Positions 25,914-34,321 of a stretch of DNA of 44,984 nt are shown in pieces; position 1 is the stretch's first letter, and each line of letters opens with the position of its first letter. The stretch covers positions 1 to 44,984 of the forward strand of contig CALFDU010000055.1 in the NCBI GenBank assembly GCA_937950315.1, read 5' to 3'. Made by a program: the position numbers and the translations under genes. The notes beneath the pieces were generated by a model, which had not been told where the DNA came from, ran no database searches, and saw only the letters and a program-made list of their open reading frames with translations. This DNA is from an uncultured Saprospiraceae bacterium (GTDB taxonomy: Bacteria; Bacteroidota; Bacteroidia; Chitinophagales; Saprospiraceae).

Positions 25914-26984
25914 ATGTCTCAGAATTCTTTTCGAAAAAACCTTTTACAGTGGCATGCGGTAAACCCGCGTGATATGCCATGGTCTGGAATTAAGAATCCT
26001 TATAGAATATGGATTTCAGAAATAATTCTTCAGCAAACACGGGTCAAACAGGGATGGGATTATTATCTGAGATTCATTGAACGATTTCCTGATATTTGTT
26101 CCCTCGCTTCCGCAAATGAAGATGAAGTTTTAAAGTATTGGGAGGGGTTGGGGTATTATAGTCGTGCAAGAAATTTATTGAAAGCGGCCAAACAGATAGA
26201 GGAATTGCATGGTGGCAAATTTCCAAATACATATGCAGACATTATTTCTTTGCCAGGGATTGGTCCATATACTGCGGCGGCTATTTCTAGTTTTGCTTTT
26301 GGATTAAGTTATCCTGTTTTGGATGGGAATGTATTGCGAGTGATTAGTCGGTATACGAGCAATGATGGAGATATATTATCTCAATCTACCAAAAAGGAGA
26401 TGCTGAAATACCTTCAAGAGGTGTTTAAAAAAGTAGAAGATCCAGCAGTATTTAATCAAGCGATTATGAATTTTGGAGCGATGCAATGTGTGCCTTCTTC
26501 ACCTGAATGCGGGGAATGTATTATGTGCAAAAATTGTAAAGCCTATGAAGAAGGAATTGTCAATATGCTTCCTGTTAAGATTAAAAAAATCAAGAAGAAA
26601 AAACGATATTTTTCTTACTTTGATTTAGAAGATGAGGCAGGAAATCGTTTGATTTTCAGACGTGATAAACAAGATATTTGGCAAGGATTGTATGAGTTTC
26701 TTATGGTTGAATCTAAGGTGTTAAAGACTCTATCAGATGCAGAAATAACAAAAACATTTGACGAAAGTCAGATTAAAATTAAAGGAAAAATCACCTTGAC
26801 AAAGGTCCATGAATACAAACATCAGTTGACACATCAGACAATTATTGCCAAGGTATATGCCTTAAAATGTAAGAAAATCAAAGAATCTGGGGATGAAATG
26901 TTAATAGCGAATAGTCTATCTGGATATGCATTTCCACGATTATTAGATTTATATTTGCAAGAGAATAAAGTTAATTATGATTAA
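25914..26984 (+). CDS. mutY: A/G-specific adenine DNA glycosylase
   Basis: MutY removes adenine mispaired with 8-oxoguanine. The 356-residue protein carries the catalytic glutamate E36 (WISEIILQQTRV), the helix-hairpin-helix LPGIGPYTAAAI (113-124), the catalytic aspartate D137 (PVLDGNVLR), and a complete [4Fe-4S] ligand set C192-x6-C199-x2-C202-x5-C208. The C-terminal NUDIX-like domain for 8-oxoG recognition follows a lysine-rich linker (about 222-232). Its end overlaps the ssb start by eight bases, placing a repair enzyme and the single-strand binding protein in one transcript, an arrangement common in Bacteroidota. Confidence 0.97.
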   Translation: MSQNSFRKNLLQWHAVNPRDMPWSGIKNPYRIWISEIILQQTRVKQGWDYYLRFIERFPDICSLASANEDEVLKYWEGLGYYSRARNLLKAAKQIEELHGGKFPNTYADIISLPGIGPYTAAAISSFAFGLSYPVLDGNVLRVISRYTSNDGDILSQSTKKEMLKYLQEVFKKVEDPAVFNQAIMNFGAMQCVPSSPECGECIMCKNCKAYEEGIVNMLPVKIKKIKKKKRYFSYFDLEDEAGNRLIFRRDKQDIWQGLYEFLMVESKVLKTLSDAEITKTFDESQIKIKGKITLTKVHEYKHQLTHQTIIAKVYALKCKKIKESGDEMLIANSLSGYAFPRLLDLYLQENKVNYD

Positions 26985-27426
26985 TAAAGTAATACTTATA
27001 GGCAACTTGGGGAAAGACCCAGAAATCAGAAAATTTGACAATGGCGGTGCTGTGACTAAATTTCCGGTGGCAACCAACGAAAACTATAGAGATAAAAATG
27101 GTGAGTGGCAAACTGTTACAGAGTGGCATAATGTTACTGTGTGGGGTCCTGCGGCGGAAAGAGCAGAAAAGGATTTTAAAAAGGGGACGATGGTTTATAT
27201 TGAAGGGAAGTTGACTACGAGAAAATATCAAGACCAACAAGGTGTTGACAAATATATTACGGAAGTAAGAGCCGTCGTAACAAGAAGGCTTGAAAAACGT
27301 GAAGAAGGTGCAGGTGGAATGAATATGCCAGGTGCTCAAGATGAATTTCCAACGGCCAATAAGGAGGTACCTGCGGCACCAGCTGAGCCACAATCTCCTG
27401 CAGCGGAAGACGATCTTCCTTTTTAA
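26977..27426 (+). CDS. ssb: single-stranded DNA-binding protein
   Basis: SSB coats single-stranded DNA in replication, recombination and repair and recruits partners by its tail. The OB fold covers about 1-107, beginning with MINKVILIGNLGKDPEIR and including the EWHNVTVWG strand. The linker is short and rich in Pro, Ala and Glu, and the protein ends with the canonical acidic tip EDDLPF that binds partner proteins. The 149-residue length is normal. It overlaps mutY by eight bases and is followed after 27 bases by gldE, reproducing the mutY-ssb-gldE-gldD synteny known from gliding Bacteroidota. Confidence 0.98.
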   Translation: MINKVILIGNLGKDPEIRKFDNGGAVTKFPVATNENYRDKNGEWQTVTEWHNVTVWGPAAERAEKDFKKGTMVYIEGKLTTRKYQDQQGVDKYITEVRAVVTRRLEKREEGAGGMNMPGAQDEFPTANKEVPAAPAEPQSPAAEDDLPF

Positions 27427-27453
27427 AATTATTTCTTAACCAACGACTAAATT

Positions 27454-28845
27454 TTGGAACCCGAACCTCCCGCGAGTTTATTTAATCTAGATATATTTTT
27501 AGCTATCGCTTTTGACTGGACAATCCTAGTCTGGTTTTTAATACTTGTTTTACTTTTAATAGCATCTGCTTTGGTAAGCGGATCAGAGGTGGCTTTTTTC
27601 TCTTTGTCGCCCAATGACTTACACGATATACACCAAGATAAAGACCCTACAGCCGATAGGTTGATTGAATTAAAGCAGAAGCCAAGAAAGTTATTGGCAA
27701 CAATTTTAATCAGCAACAATTTTATAAATATTGCCATTGTTATTATTTCGGATTTCTTATTGAAGAAAATACTACCTAAAGAAAGTTTACGACCAATTGC
27801 AGAATGGGTTGCTGATTTTATTCCTATGGGTATTGATAGTATTACCAACGGGATAAGTTTTCTAATTACCATTGTAGGCGTTACCTTCTTGCTGGTATTG
27901 TTTGGTGAAGTTGCGCCAAAAATTTACGCAAGTATCAACAATCGAAAGTTTGCTTTAATGATGACGGGTCCAATGTCTGTGATGAGCAGTGTGTATGCAC
28001 CGATCAGTAATTTGATGGTTTTCTGGACAGGAAAATTAGAGAAGCGTTTCCAATCTAGAAGTTCTGGGACGAGTAGAGAAGAAATTGATAAGGCGATTGA
28101 CCTGACGGTGAATCAGGAACAAAATGCTGAAGAGGAGGCAGATATCTTGAAAGGGATAATAAAATTTGGTGATCTTTTGGTGAAGCAAATTATGCGCTCA
28201 AGGACGGATGTTGTTGCTGTTAATATCGAATCTGGTTTTGATGATCTGTTGAGTGAAATAAGAGAGAGTCGATATTCTAGGATTCCTGTTTTTAAGGACG
28301 ATTTTGATAATGTGATAGGGATTCTGTATGTCAAGGATTTGATCACCAATATTTCATCTGGGAAAGATTATGAGTGGCAGGGGAATATTCGAACGAATGT
28401 ATTGTATGTGCCAGAATCAAAAAAAATCGATGAATTATTGAGGGAGTTTCAACAAAAACACCTGCATATGGCGATAGTGGTGGATGAATTTGGTGGAAGT
28501 TCAGGGATCGTGACTCTAGAGGATATTATGGAGCAAGTAATAGGAGAGATAAAAGATGAATCTGATGAGGAAACGGAGATTGATTATGTAAAAATAGATG
28601 ATAGTAATTTTGTTTTTGATGGAAAGACTTTGTTGAATGATGTCTGTCGGATTACTGGAGAAAACGTTGATGTATTTGATACGGCTAGAGGTGAATCGGA
28701 TTCCTTGGCAGGATTGGTTCTTGAGAACTTGGGTCACATACCGAAAAAGAATAAAGAATTCATTCTTGATAAATACAAATTGAAAGTAATATCCGTTACT
28801 AAGAAGAGAATTGAAAAAATTAAGTTTACGATATTAGAGACATGA
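27454..28845 (+). CDS. gldE: GldE, CNNM/CorC-type membrane protein with CBS domains
   Basis: A 463-residue inner-membrane protein: a DUF21/CNNM transmembrane domain (about 25-195, including ALVSGSEVAFFSLSP), a tandem CBS pair (about 240-360) with MRSRTDVVAV and VVDEFGGSSGIVTLEDIMEQVIGEI, and a CorC_HlyC domain to the end. In flavobacteria GldE is associated with gliding motility and partially overlaps GldD in function, while relatives are linked to magnesium or cobalt export. The start is a TTG giving MEPEPPASLFNL, which fits the family N-terminus. The gldD ATG overlaps its stop by four bases. Confidence 0.93.
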   Translation: MEPEPPASLFNLDIFLAIAFDWTILVWFLILVLLLIASALVSGSEVAFFSLSPNDLHDIHQDKDPTADRLIELKQKPRKLLATILISNNFINIAIVIISDFLLKKILPKESLRPIAEWVADFIPMGIDSITNGISFLITIVGVTFLLVLFGEVAPKIYASINNRKFALMMTGPMSVMSSVYAPISNLMVFWTGKLEKRFQSRSSGTSREEIDKAIDLTVNQEQNAEEEADILKGIIKFGDLLVKQIMRSRTDVVAVNIESGFDDLLSEIRESRYSRIPVFKDDFDNVIGILYVKDLITNISSGKDYEWQGNIRTNVLYVPESKKIDELLREFQQKHLHMAIVVDEFGGSSGIVTLEDIMEQVIGEIKDESDEETEIDYVKIDDSNFVFDGKTLLNDVCRITGENVDVFDTARGESDSLAGLVLENLGHIPKKNKEFILDKYKLKVISVTKKRIEKIKFTILET

Positions 28846-29435
28846 AAAAAGTAGTGATATATAGTTTGTTGGCGATGCTTTTAGTTTCATGTGGCAATCC
28901 TAATTTAGGTACTCCTAAGCCAAGAATGTATCCTAAGGTTGATTATCCAGAAAGGAATGCTGTAAACTTTGCTGAAACATATTGTAAGATGAGTTTTGTT
29001 TATCCTGATTATTTTGAGGTAAATCAGGATAAATATTTTTTTGATTCTAAGCCGGTAGATCCTTGTTGGTTTGATTTGCAATCATCAACTCTCAACAGTC
29101 AATTGCATTGTAGTTATATTCCGATTAAGGATCGAGAACATTTTGACAAGCTTGTTCAAGACGCCTTTAAGTTGACAAGTAAACACAATCAAAAAGCCAA
29201 CTACAGAAAGGAACAATTGATAGAAAATAGAGAAGAAGATGTGTATGGCTTGTTGTTTGAACACGAAGGACCCGTTGCATCACCACTCCAATTTTTTGTT
29301 ACAGACTCTACTTCCAATTTTTTTAGAGGGAGTTTGTATTTTAACGCAAAGGTCAATCCAGATTCTATCGCTCCGGTCTACACATTTGTTAAAGATGATG
29401 TTATAAAGATGATTGAATCCTTTAAATGGAATTAA
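28842..29435 (+). CDS. gldD: GldD, gliding-motility lipoprotein
   Basis: A 197-residue lipoprotein with a signal sequence and lipobox LLVSCGNP (lipidated C17). The mature part begins with the family pattern TPKPRMYPKVDYPERNAV and contains CWFDL and CSYIPI segments typical of GldD. In Flavobacterium johnsoniae GldD is needed for gliding and chitin use, and the gliding machinery is tied to type IX secretion. It overlaps gldE by four bases. The presence of a T9SS sorting domain in the gene at 30640 shows that this machinery is likely functional in the organism. Confidence 0.92.
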   Translation: MKKVVIYSLLAMLLVSCGNPNLGTPKPRMYPKVDYPERNAVNFAETYCKMSFVYPDYFEVNQDKYFFDSKPVDPCWFDLQSSTLNSQLHCSYIPIKDREHFDKLVQDAFKLTSKHNQKANYRKEQLIENREEDVYGLLFEHEGPVASPLQFFVTDSTSNFFRGSLYFNAKVNPDSIAPVYTFVKDDVIKMIESFKWN

Positions 29436-29489
29436 ATTCAATTATGCTTCCTATTTTTATCCATGTACAAACAATGGAAATAATTAAAG

Positions 29490-30551
29490 ATGGAAGATAT
29501 CATATCTGGTTTACTCGAATTTAAAGAGACATTTTTTACTGTTCTCTTTTTTACTCTGTCTTATCTAGCGATTAAATATCTTATGAATCGCCAAGTAAAA
29601 GGGAACACAGATTCTTCTTTGATAAGATCCATTATTCTTTTTCTTATAGTTATGATTGGGGTTATCTCTGTGATATTGGCTTTGCCGATGGATCCTGATA
29701 TTAAAAAAGAAGTCACCAACCTGATCGGTATTGTTGTTTCTGCAGTGTTGGCATTGTCTTCTGCTACCTTTATCGGAAATGCATTGGCAGGGATCATGTT
29801 GCGCGCAGTCAAGAACTTTAAGCCAGGTGATTTTATTTTGGTGGAAGGTAATTATGGTAGGGTTACAGAGATGGGTTTATTTCATACGGAAATACAAACC
29901 GAAAATAGAGACTTAACTACTTTACCAAATTTATTTCTTACAACCAATGCAGTTAAGGTAACAAGATCATCAGGTACTTTTATTTTCTCAGAAGTTTCAC
30001 TAGGATATGATGTCGATAGACATAAGATAGAAGAAGCGCTTATCAAAGCAGCCAAGGCTTGTGGACTCAAAGATCCATTTGTATTATTGACTTCACTGGG
30101 TGACTTTACCATTGTTTATAAGGTTCAGGGCTTACTAGAGAATGTAAAGACGATCATCAGTTCTAGGTCACAACTAAACGCTATGGTTGTAGACGAGTTA
30201 CATAAAGTTGGGATAGAAATAGTTTCTCCTGGATTTGTTAATCAACGTCAGGTCAATGACACGGTGTTCATTCCTAAGAAAGTCAAGACAGTTACTCCTA
30301 CTTCTGAAAACAAGAAGCCAGAAAATGTAATTTTTGACAAAGCTGATCAAGCTGAAAGTATTGAATCAAGAAAGAAGCACATTGAAAGTATTGATGAGAA
30401 ACTGACTGTTCTCAATCAAGAATTGAAAGCAACAGAGACAGAAGAAGCAAAAGCGGCCATCCAGAAAAAGATTGATATGAATACCGATATTAAGAAAAAG
30501 TTGATGGATAAGATTGATTCGAAAATCGACGAGATGTCAAACAAGGAATAG
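29490..30551 (+). CDS. MscS-family mechanosensitive channel
   Basis: A 353-residue small-conductance channel-like protein that would release solutes under membrane tension. Membrane helices lie at about 14-33, 44-66 and 75-108, the last being the pore-lining TM3 with small residues (LALSSATFIGNALAGIML). The beta domain follows, with the characteristic FKPGDFILVEGNYGRVTEMG. The C-terminal 70 residues (about 285-353) are highly charged and predicted coiled coil, which E. coli MscS lacks. It lies 54 bases after gldD and ends at a strong bidirectional terminator, so it may be the last gene of the mutY-ssb-gld transcript. Confidence 0.93.
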   Translation: MEDIISGLLEFKETFFTVLFFTLSYLAIKYLMNRQVKGNTDSSLIRSIILFLIVMIGVISVILALPMDPDIKKEVTNLIGIVVSAVLALSSATFIGNALAGIMLRAVKNFKPGDFILVEGNYGRVTEMGLFHTEIQTENRDLTTLPNLFLTTNAVKVTRSSGTFIFSEVSLGYDVDRHKIEEALIKAAKACGLKDPFVLLTSLGDFTIVYKVQGLLENVKTIISSRSQLNAMVVDELHKVGIEIVSPGFVNQRQVNDTVFIPKKVKTVTPTSENKKPENVIFDKADQAESIESRKKHIESIDEKLTVLNQELKATETEEAKAAIQKKIDMNTDIKKKLMDKIDSKIDEMSNKE

Positions 30552-30586
30552 TTTTAGGAAAAAAGGGTTTGTAAAAGAGCAAGCAT

Positions 30587-30626
30587 AAAAAAAGCGCATC
30601 TACCACAAGGTAGATGCGCTTTTTTT
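30587..30626. terminator. strong bidirectional rho-independent terminator
   Basis: A perfect 18-base stem (30587-30604 with 30609-30626, ACAA loop) whose inner 11 pairs include a GC-rich GCGCATCTACC arm, and whose outer pairs form an A-tract on one side and a T-tract on the other. It separates the convergent MscS gene (plus) and the T9SS cargo gene (minus) and can end both transcripts. Confidence 0.95.
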
Positions 30627-30639
30627 GTTGAATCTAATC

Positions 30640-32868
30640 TTATTCTCTGATAAAGCTTCCTTTGTATGCTTTGTTGTTTCCTTGAATATTGTAGAAATAA
30701 TATCCGCTTGTTAGGTTAGAAACATCAACTCTAAAGTTAAGCTCTTGACCTGTTGCACTGGCTTTCTGCGAATGAATGTTCTTGCCTGAAGTATCAAATA
30801 ATTGAATGGTATAAGATCCATTTAAGCTTTTTCCACTGAGTGCAATGTTGGTGTAATCAACACTTGGATTAGGGCCAACTGTTACACTTACATCATCTTG
30901 ATTGATAAGATCTTCTACATCAGAAATAAGACCAATCTCTAAAGTTGAGTTATCAAGAATTTCTTGTAGTTCTCCATCTGGTACAATGACATCTAAATCT
31001 CCTTTTAAAATTCCCATCAGATAGAAATTTTCGATTCCATTTTCTGTAAGCATCATTTCTACTGGATCGATGATCGGTAGATCAAATGGATTGGCTGTTG
31101 TTTCAGTTTCTTGAACAAAATAGTATGGTTCGTCGTAAGGAAGTGCATATACTTCTCCTGAAACAAATTTTACTAAGTGCAACAAGTCATCGAAGTTTAC
31201 TTTCATGTTGTCATCAACATCTGCGGCAAGAAATAGATAAGGATGTGAAAAGTTAGTTGCTCCAGTAATAAATGCATGTAAAACTTTTGCATCATCTACG
31301 GTCACTTTGGTAAAGTCACTGGTTAATTTTTCAGGCATCATTTTTACCATTTCATTTGTCATCACTTCAGTCTGTACAAATTGTCCTTGGAAATCTGTTA
31401 TGATAGACTGATTGAATGAAACAAGTGTTGTGTCATATGAATATGTCTCAATGGTATCTGTGCCCATGATGTGAACTGTGTTTCCAAGAGGTGTATTGTA
31501 ATTATCAACAACTACTTGTACGTATTCAACATCAATAAGGTTTTCTGTTATTTCAACTTCTGGTTCTACGCTTTCAAGTGTAATCTTGGTGTCAGGAAGA
31601 GGAGTATAATCAGGATTCAATACACGGCCACTAACTACTCCAGTATAATTGCCTCCTAAGTTACCTCCACCGGTTGCGGTAGGATGGCAATCAGGAATAT
31701 TGGCGCCATTGTTTTGTACATCTATTTCTACAATACAGAAAGATTGTCCTCCGTGCCAATCAGTTACATACATCGCAACATCATTCTTTCCTACATCAGC
31801 ACAAGTGAAAGTCTTGTGTGTATCGTTGATATCTGGAGAGAAGGAAAAATAAAGAGGGCCATATCCACAAGGATTGAAGCTTCCAAGATTCAAGTCACTT
31901 GCCCAGACTGTAACCATACCGTCATCAACAACACCATCGTTGTTGTCATCCATTGGCATCAAAGCAACAGCGATTTGACCGTAGCAATAAGGCACTGGGT
32001 TTTTAGCATCTTCAACAACGATCTGCACTTGGCAAGATGTGTTGGTAAAACAACCGTATTTGATAGAGTACGTTATGTTGTGAACTCCGATCGGGTAAGT
32101 TCCACTTGCATCTGCGCCATCTGAATCAGCATAGATTGAATTGTGGCTTATTTGGAATTGACCTCCACAAACAGAATGATCTGCCATTACTGGGGCAAGA
32201 CTTACAAAAGCACTATCACAATCGTAAGATGGAACTTTTATTCCTGCTGGGCAGTATAGATCTGGAGCTTGATCGTTGGTGATTTTGATGATCTGTACGT
32301 ATGTCCAGATTCCTCCAGAGTTATACACATTAGGATCATAATTACACCAATCAATAAGTGTCCATGTTCTTCTTATTTTTTTACAATCTCCACCAAAGTA
32401 GAAAACATCGTCTTTATAGTTGGTTCCGATCATGCTACATTCTTGGTAAGTGTAAGATGGAGAACCGTGGCCATAAGGCATGTAATTAGGTTCAATGTCT
32501 ACATTGCAACCAGAAAGTTCAACATCTTCTGGCCATGTTATGTAATTTCCATTGAAGCTACCACCACTTACATATATTGTTTGAGAACAAGAATGCCAGT
32601 TTGAATATGGGTCTTGATAATTCCATGATCTATGGATGGTACCAGTATTACAAGAATTTAGATTATAAGTAACGGATGGGTTGCTAGGGTAGTGATAGTT
32701 TCCACCATAGTCTACATAATAAGCTTGTCCATATCCATTTAAATTCCAGATTTCATCATTACAATCAGCGTATGCATCAGGAGGACAGTGAAATCCTGCG
32801 ACAATATTGTCACTAGCTTGGCCGCTAAATGCAAAAAGCATTAGCAAGGGTAGTAAAAGTGTTCTCAT
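30640..32868 (-). CDS. large exported protein with T9SS type A sorting domain
   Basis: I place the start at the ATG at 32868, giving 742 residues that open with a clear signal peptide (MRTLLLPLLMLFAFSGQAS). A longer frame from 32952 would put 28 polar residues before the signal and run through two hairpins. The mature part has Cys-rich HYR-like and Ig-like modules (about 25-390), a carboxypeptidase-regulatory-like segment starting VSGRVLNPDYTPLPDTKITL (about 412), a dockerin-like calcium-loop segment DVDDNMKVNFDDLLHLVKFV (about 549-568), and a C-terminal sorting domain (about 668-742: VGPNPSVDYTNI ... SGYYFYNIQ). It should be secreted by the type IX system and attached to or released from the surface. 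No enzyme domain is evident; adhesion is only a guess. Confidence 0.88.
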   Translation of the reverse strand: MRTLLLPLLMLFAFSGQASDNIVAGFHCPPDAYADCNDEIWNLNGYGQAYYVDYGGNYHYPSNPSVTYNLNSCNTGTIHRSWNYQDPYSNWHSCSQTIYVSGGSFNGNYITWPEDVELSGCNVDIEPNYMPYGHGSPSYTYQECSMIGTNYKDDVFYFGGDCKKIRRTWTLIDWCNYDPNVYNSGGIWTYVQIIKITNDQAPDLYCPAGIKVPSYDCDSAFVSLAPVMADHSVCGGQFQISHNSIYADSDGADASGTYPIGVHNITYSIKYGCFTNTSCQVQIVVEDAKNPVPYCYGQIAVALMPMDDNNDGVVDDGMVTVWASDLNLGSFNPCGYGPLYFSFSPDINDTHKTFTCADVGKNDVAMYVTDWHGGQSFCIVEIDVQNNGANIPDCHPTATGGGNLGGNYTGVVSGRVLNPDYTPLPDTKITLESVEPEVEITENLIDVEYVQVVVDNYNTPLGNTVHIMGTDTIETYSYDTTLVSFNQSIITDFQGQFVQTEVMTNEMVKMMPEKLTSDFTKVTVDDAKVLHAFITGATNFSHPYLFLAADVDDNMKVNFDDLLHLVKFVSGEVYALPYDEPYYFVQETETTANPFDLPIIDPVEMMLTENGIENFYLMGILKGDLDVIVPDGELQEILDNSTLEIGLISDVEDLINQDDVSVTVGPNPSVDYTNIALSGKSLNGSYTIQLFDTSGKNIHSQKASATGQELNFRVDVSNLTSGYYFYNIQGNNKAYKGSFIRE

Positions 32869-32886
32869 AGAAAAAGCTTTGTTTTG

Positions 32887-32928
32887 ATTGACAATGGACA
32901 TTGTCAATAGGGACAGGGTCAAACCCTG
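32887..32928 (-). repeat. two adjacent perfect inverted repeats in the leader of the T9SS cargo gene
   Basis: The first is a palindrome with 10-base arms ATTGACAATG (32887-32896) and CATTGTCAAT (32899-32908) around GA. Six bases further is CAGGGT-CAA-ACCCTG (32914-32928) with 6-base arms. Both lie between 19 and 60 bases upstream of the ATG at 32868, where they could be a repressor operator plus an RNA hairpin, or a 5' UTR structure affecting translation. Confidence 0.7.
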
Positions 32929-33166
32929 ACGAGATTGAGGAATAATTTGCATTGGTTCTTATTTTCTTATATGTATCTAAAGGATTACGACGTAAAACCT
33001 ACCTTACTTATCCAATCTTTTAGATGACCTTAGTTTTCAGTATGAAGATAAGAATCAAAATTGGTTTTTATGTGTTAATCTTATAGGAGTTCATTCTTAT
33101 ATTAAAACTTTAAGATATTTGTTTAGACTTTTGTTTTATTAAAAAACGTTAACATAAAAAACGGCT

Positions 33167-33625
33167 ATGCTAAAATTTCTTCTTCCATTTCTTTTTTTGT
33201 TTTCAGGGACAACCCAGAAAGCTCCAGATTTTGCCTTTGTTCACGAGAGTGGCGAGCAGCAGATGCTCAGTGAATATGAAGGAGAGGTAGTCTATATTGC
33301 TTTTTGGGCTAGTTGGTGTGGTCCATGTCTATCCAATTTTAAGAAGTACAATGCAATGAGAAAATCCCTTCAAGAAAAAGGAGTGGTTTTATTGAATGTA
33401 TCTCTTGATAAGAGAAAATCGGATTGGGAGAAGGCATTGATGAGTTATTCGTTCTTAAACGGGGATAATGTTCATGTTACTGATTTAAGAAAAGTCATGG
33501 AGCTGTATCAATTATCTACCATTCCTGAGTATGTAATATTAAATAAGAAGATGGAACCGGTTAGTTTACCACAAAATGGTAATCGAAATATTGTTGCAGC
33601 TTTTGAAGGTTGGTTGAAAGAGTAG
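33167..33625 (+). CDS. thioredoxin-like protein, TlpA/ResA type
   Basis: A 152-residue thioredoxin-fold protein with an N-terminal hydrophobic segment (about 1-16) that serves as signal or anchor, so it probably acts in the periplasm. The redox motif is WCGPC (C51, C54) in AFWASWCGPCLSNFKKY, and the cis-proline loop is STIPEYVI. The APDFAF start of the fold and length match TlpA/ResA-like reductases used in cytochrome maturation or disulfide repair. The function is not fixed by context, since neighbours are a T9SS cargo gene and a SOUL protein. The upstream 298 bases hold the cargo gene leader, and I find no clear consensus promoter for this gene. Confidence 0.9.
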   Translation: MLKFLLPFLFLFSGTTQKAPDFAFVHESGEQQMLSEYEGEVVYIAFWASWCGPCLSNFKKYNAMRKSLQEKGVVLLNVSLDKRKSDWEKALMSYSFLNGDNVHVTDLRKVMELYQLSTIPEYVILNKKMEPVSLPQNGNRNIVAAFEGWLKE

Positions 33626-33647
33626 GGTTGATAAGCAATGGTATGAG

Positions 33648-33709
33648 CGAAAGGAACTTTCGTTGTAAATGGGGCAATTCATATGATGTTGGTTTTTGGG
33701 ATAAACCAA
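33648..33709 (+). other. two hairpins between the thioredoxin-like and SOUL genes
   Basis: CGAAAG-GAA-CTTTCG (33648-33662) and TTGGTTT with AAACCAA (33689-33695, 33703-33709) are perfect small stems in this 109-base gap. Neither is followed by a T-run, so they are poor terminators. They could be RNA structure in the SOUL gene leader, or chance. Confidence 0.3.
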
Positions 33710-33734
33710 AAGTATAATTTCGTGTTTAGGCTAT

Positions 33735-34319
33735 ATGAAGTATTTAGTAGTAACCATCGTTTTGGCCTTTGTTTTATTCTCAATTGTTCAATTATTTTCT
33801 ATGTCTGCCCAAAAAGAAATAGAATCGTATCCGTATGAAGTTGTAAAAGAATATAAGAACTTTGAAATTCGAAACTACGAAGAATCTTTATTTACGAGTA
33901 TTAAGCTTACTACAAATAAATACGAACAAGCATCTAGCAAGGGCTTTTCAATTTTAGCAGGTTACATCTTTGGTGGCAATGACAGACAAGAAAAAATTGC
34001 CATGACTTCTCCTGTTACGATGTCTCTTGAAGATACAATGACCATGATGTTTATGGTACCTCGAGATCTTGATAGAGATAAATTACCAACTCCAGATCAG
34101 AAAGCAATAGAGTTTGTTGAAGTGCCATCTAAAAAAATGGCGGCCATACGATTTGGCGGTTGGACGAGCACTGAAAAAATCGAGAAGCACAAAGCCAAAC
34201 TTATTGCAGCATTAGAAGAAGAGGGGATAAGCCATGGCAACAAATTTTATTACTTTGGATACAATCCTCCTTATGAAGTAACCAATAGGCGAAATGAAGT
34301 ATTGGTCGAGCTAGAATAA
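33735..34319 (+). CDS. SOUL family heme-binding protein
   Basis: A 194-residue protein of the SOUL/HBP family, first known from vertebrate heme-binding proteins and frequent in bacteria. The N-terminal hydrophobic segment (about 1-22) suggests export or anchoring. The domain (about 30-194) shows the family patterns YEVVKEYKNFEIRNYEESLF, KIAMTSPVTM, MMFMVPRDL and a C-terminal YFGYNPPYEVTNRRNEVLVEL. Heme binding in this organism is an inference from the family. It converges on the amidohydrolase with two bases between stop codons and no clear terminator. Confidence 0.92.
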   Translation: MKYLVVTIVLAFVLFSIVQLFSMSAQKEIESYPYEVVKEYKNFEIRNYEESLFTSIKLTTNKYEQASSKGFSILAGYIFGGNDRQEKIAMTSPVTMSLEDTMTMMFMVPRDLDRDKLPTPDQKAIEFVEVPSKKMAAIRFGGWTSTEKIEKHKAKLIAALEEEGISHGNKFYYFGYNPPYEVTNRRNEVLVELE

Positions 34320-34321
34320 AT

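Noticed and set aside
32869-32952. Longer N-terminus of the T9SS cargo protein from ATG 32952
   Set aside because: The extra 28 residues are polar and precede a perfect signal peptide, and the DNA consists of hairpins. The internal ATG at 32868 is a better start.
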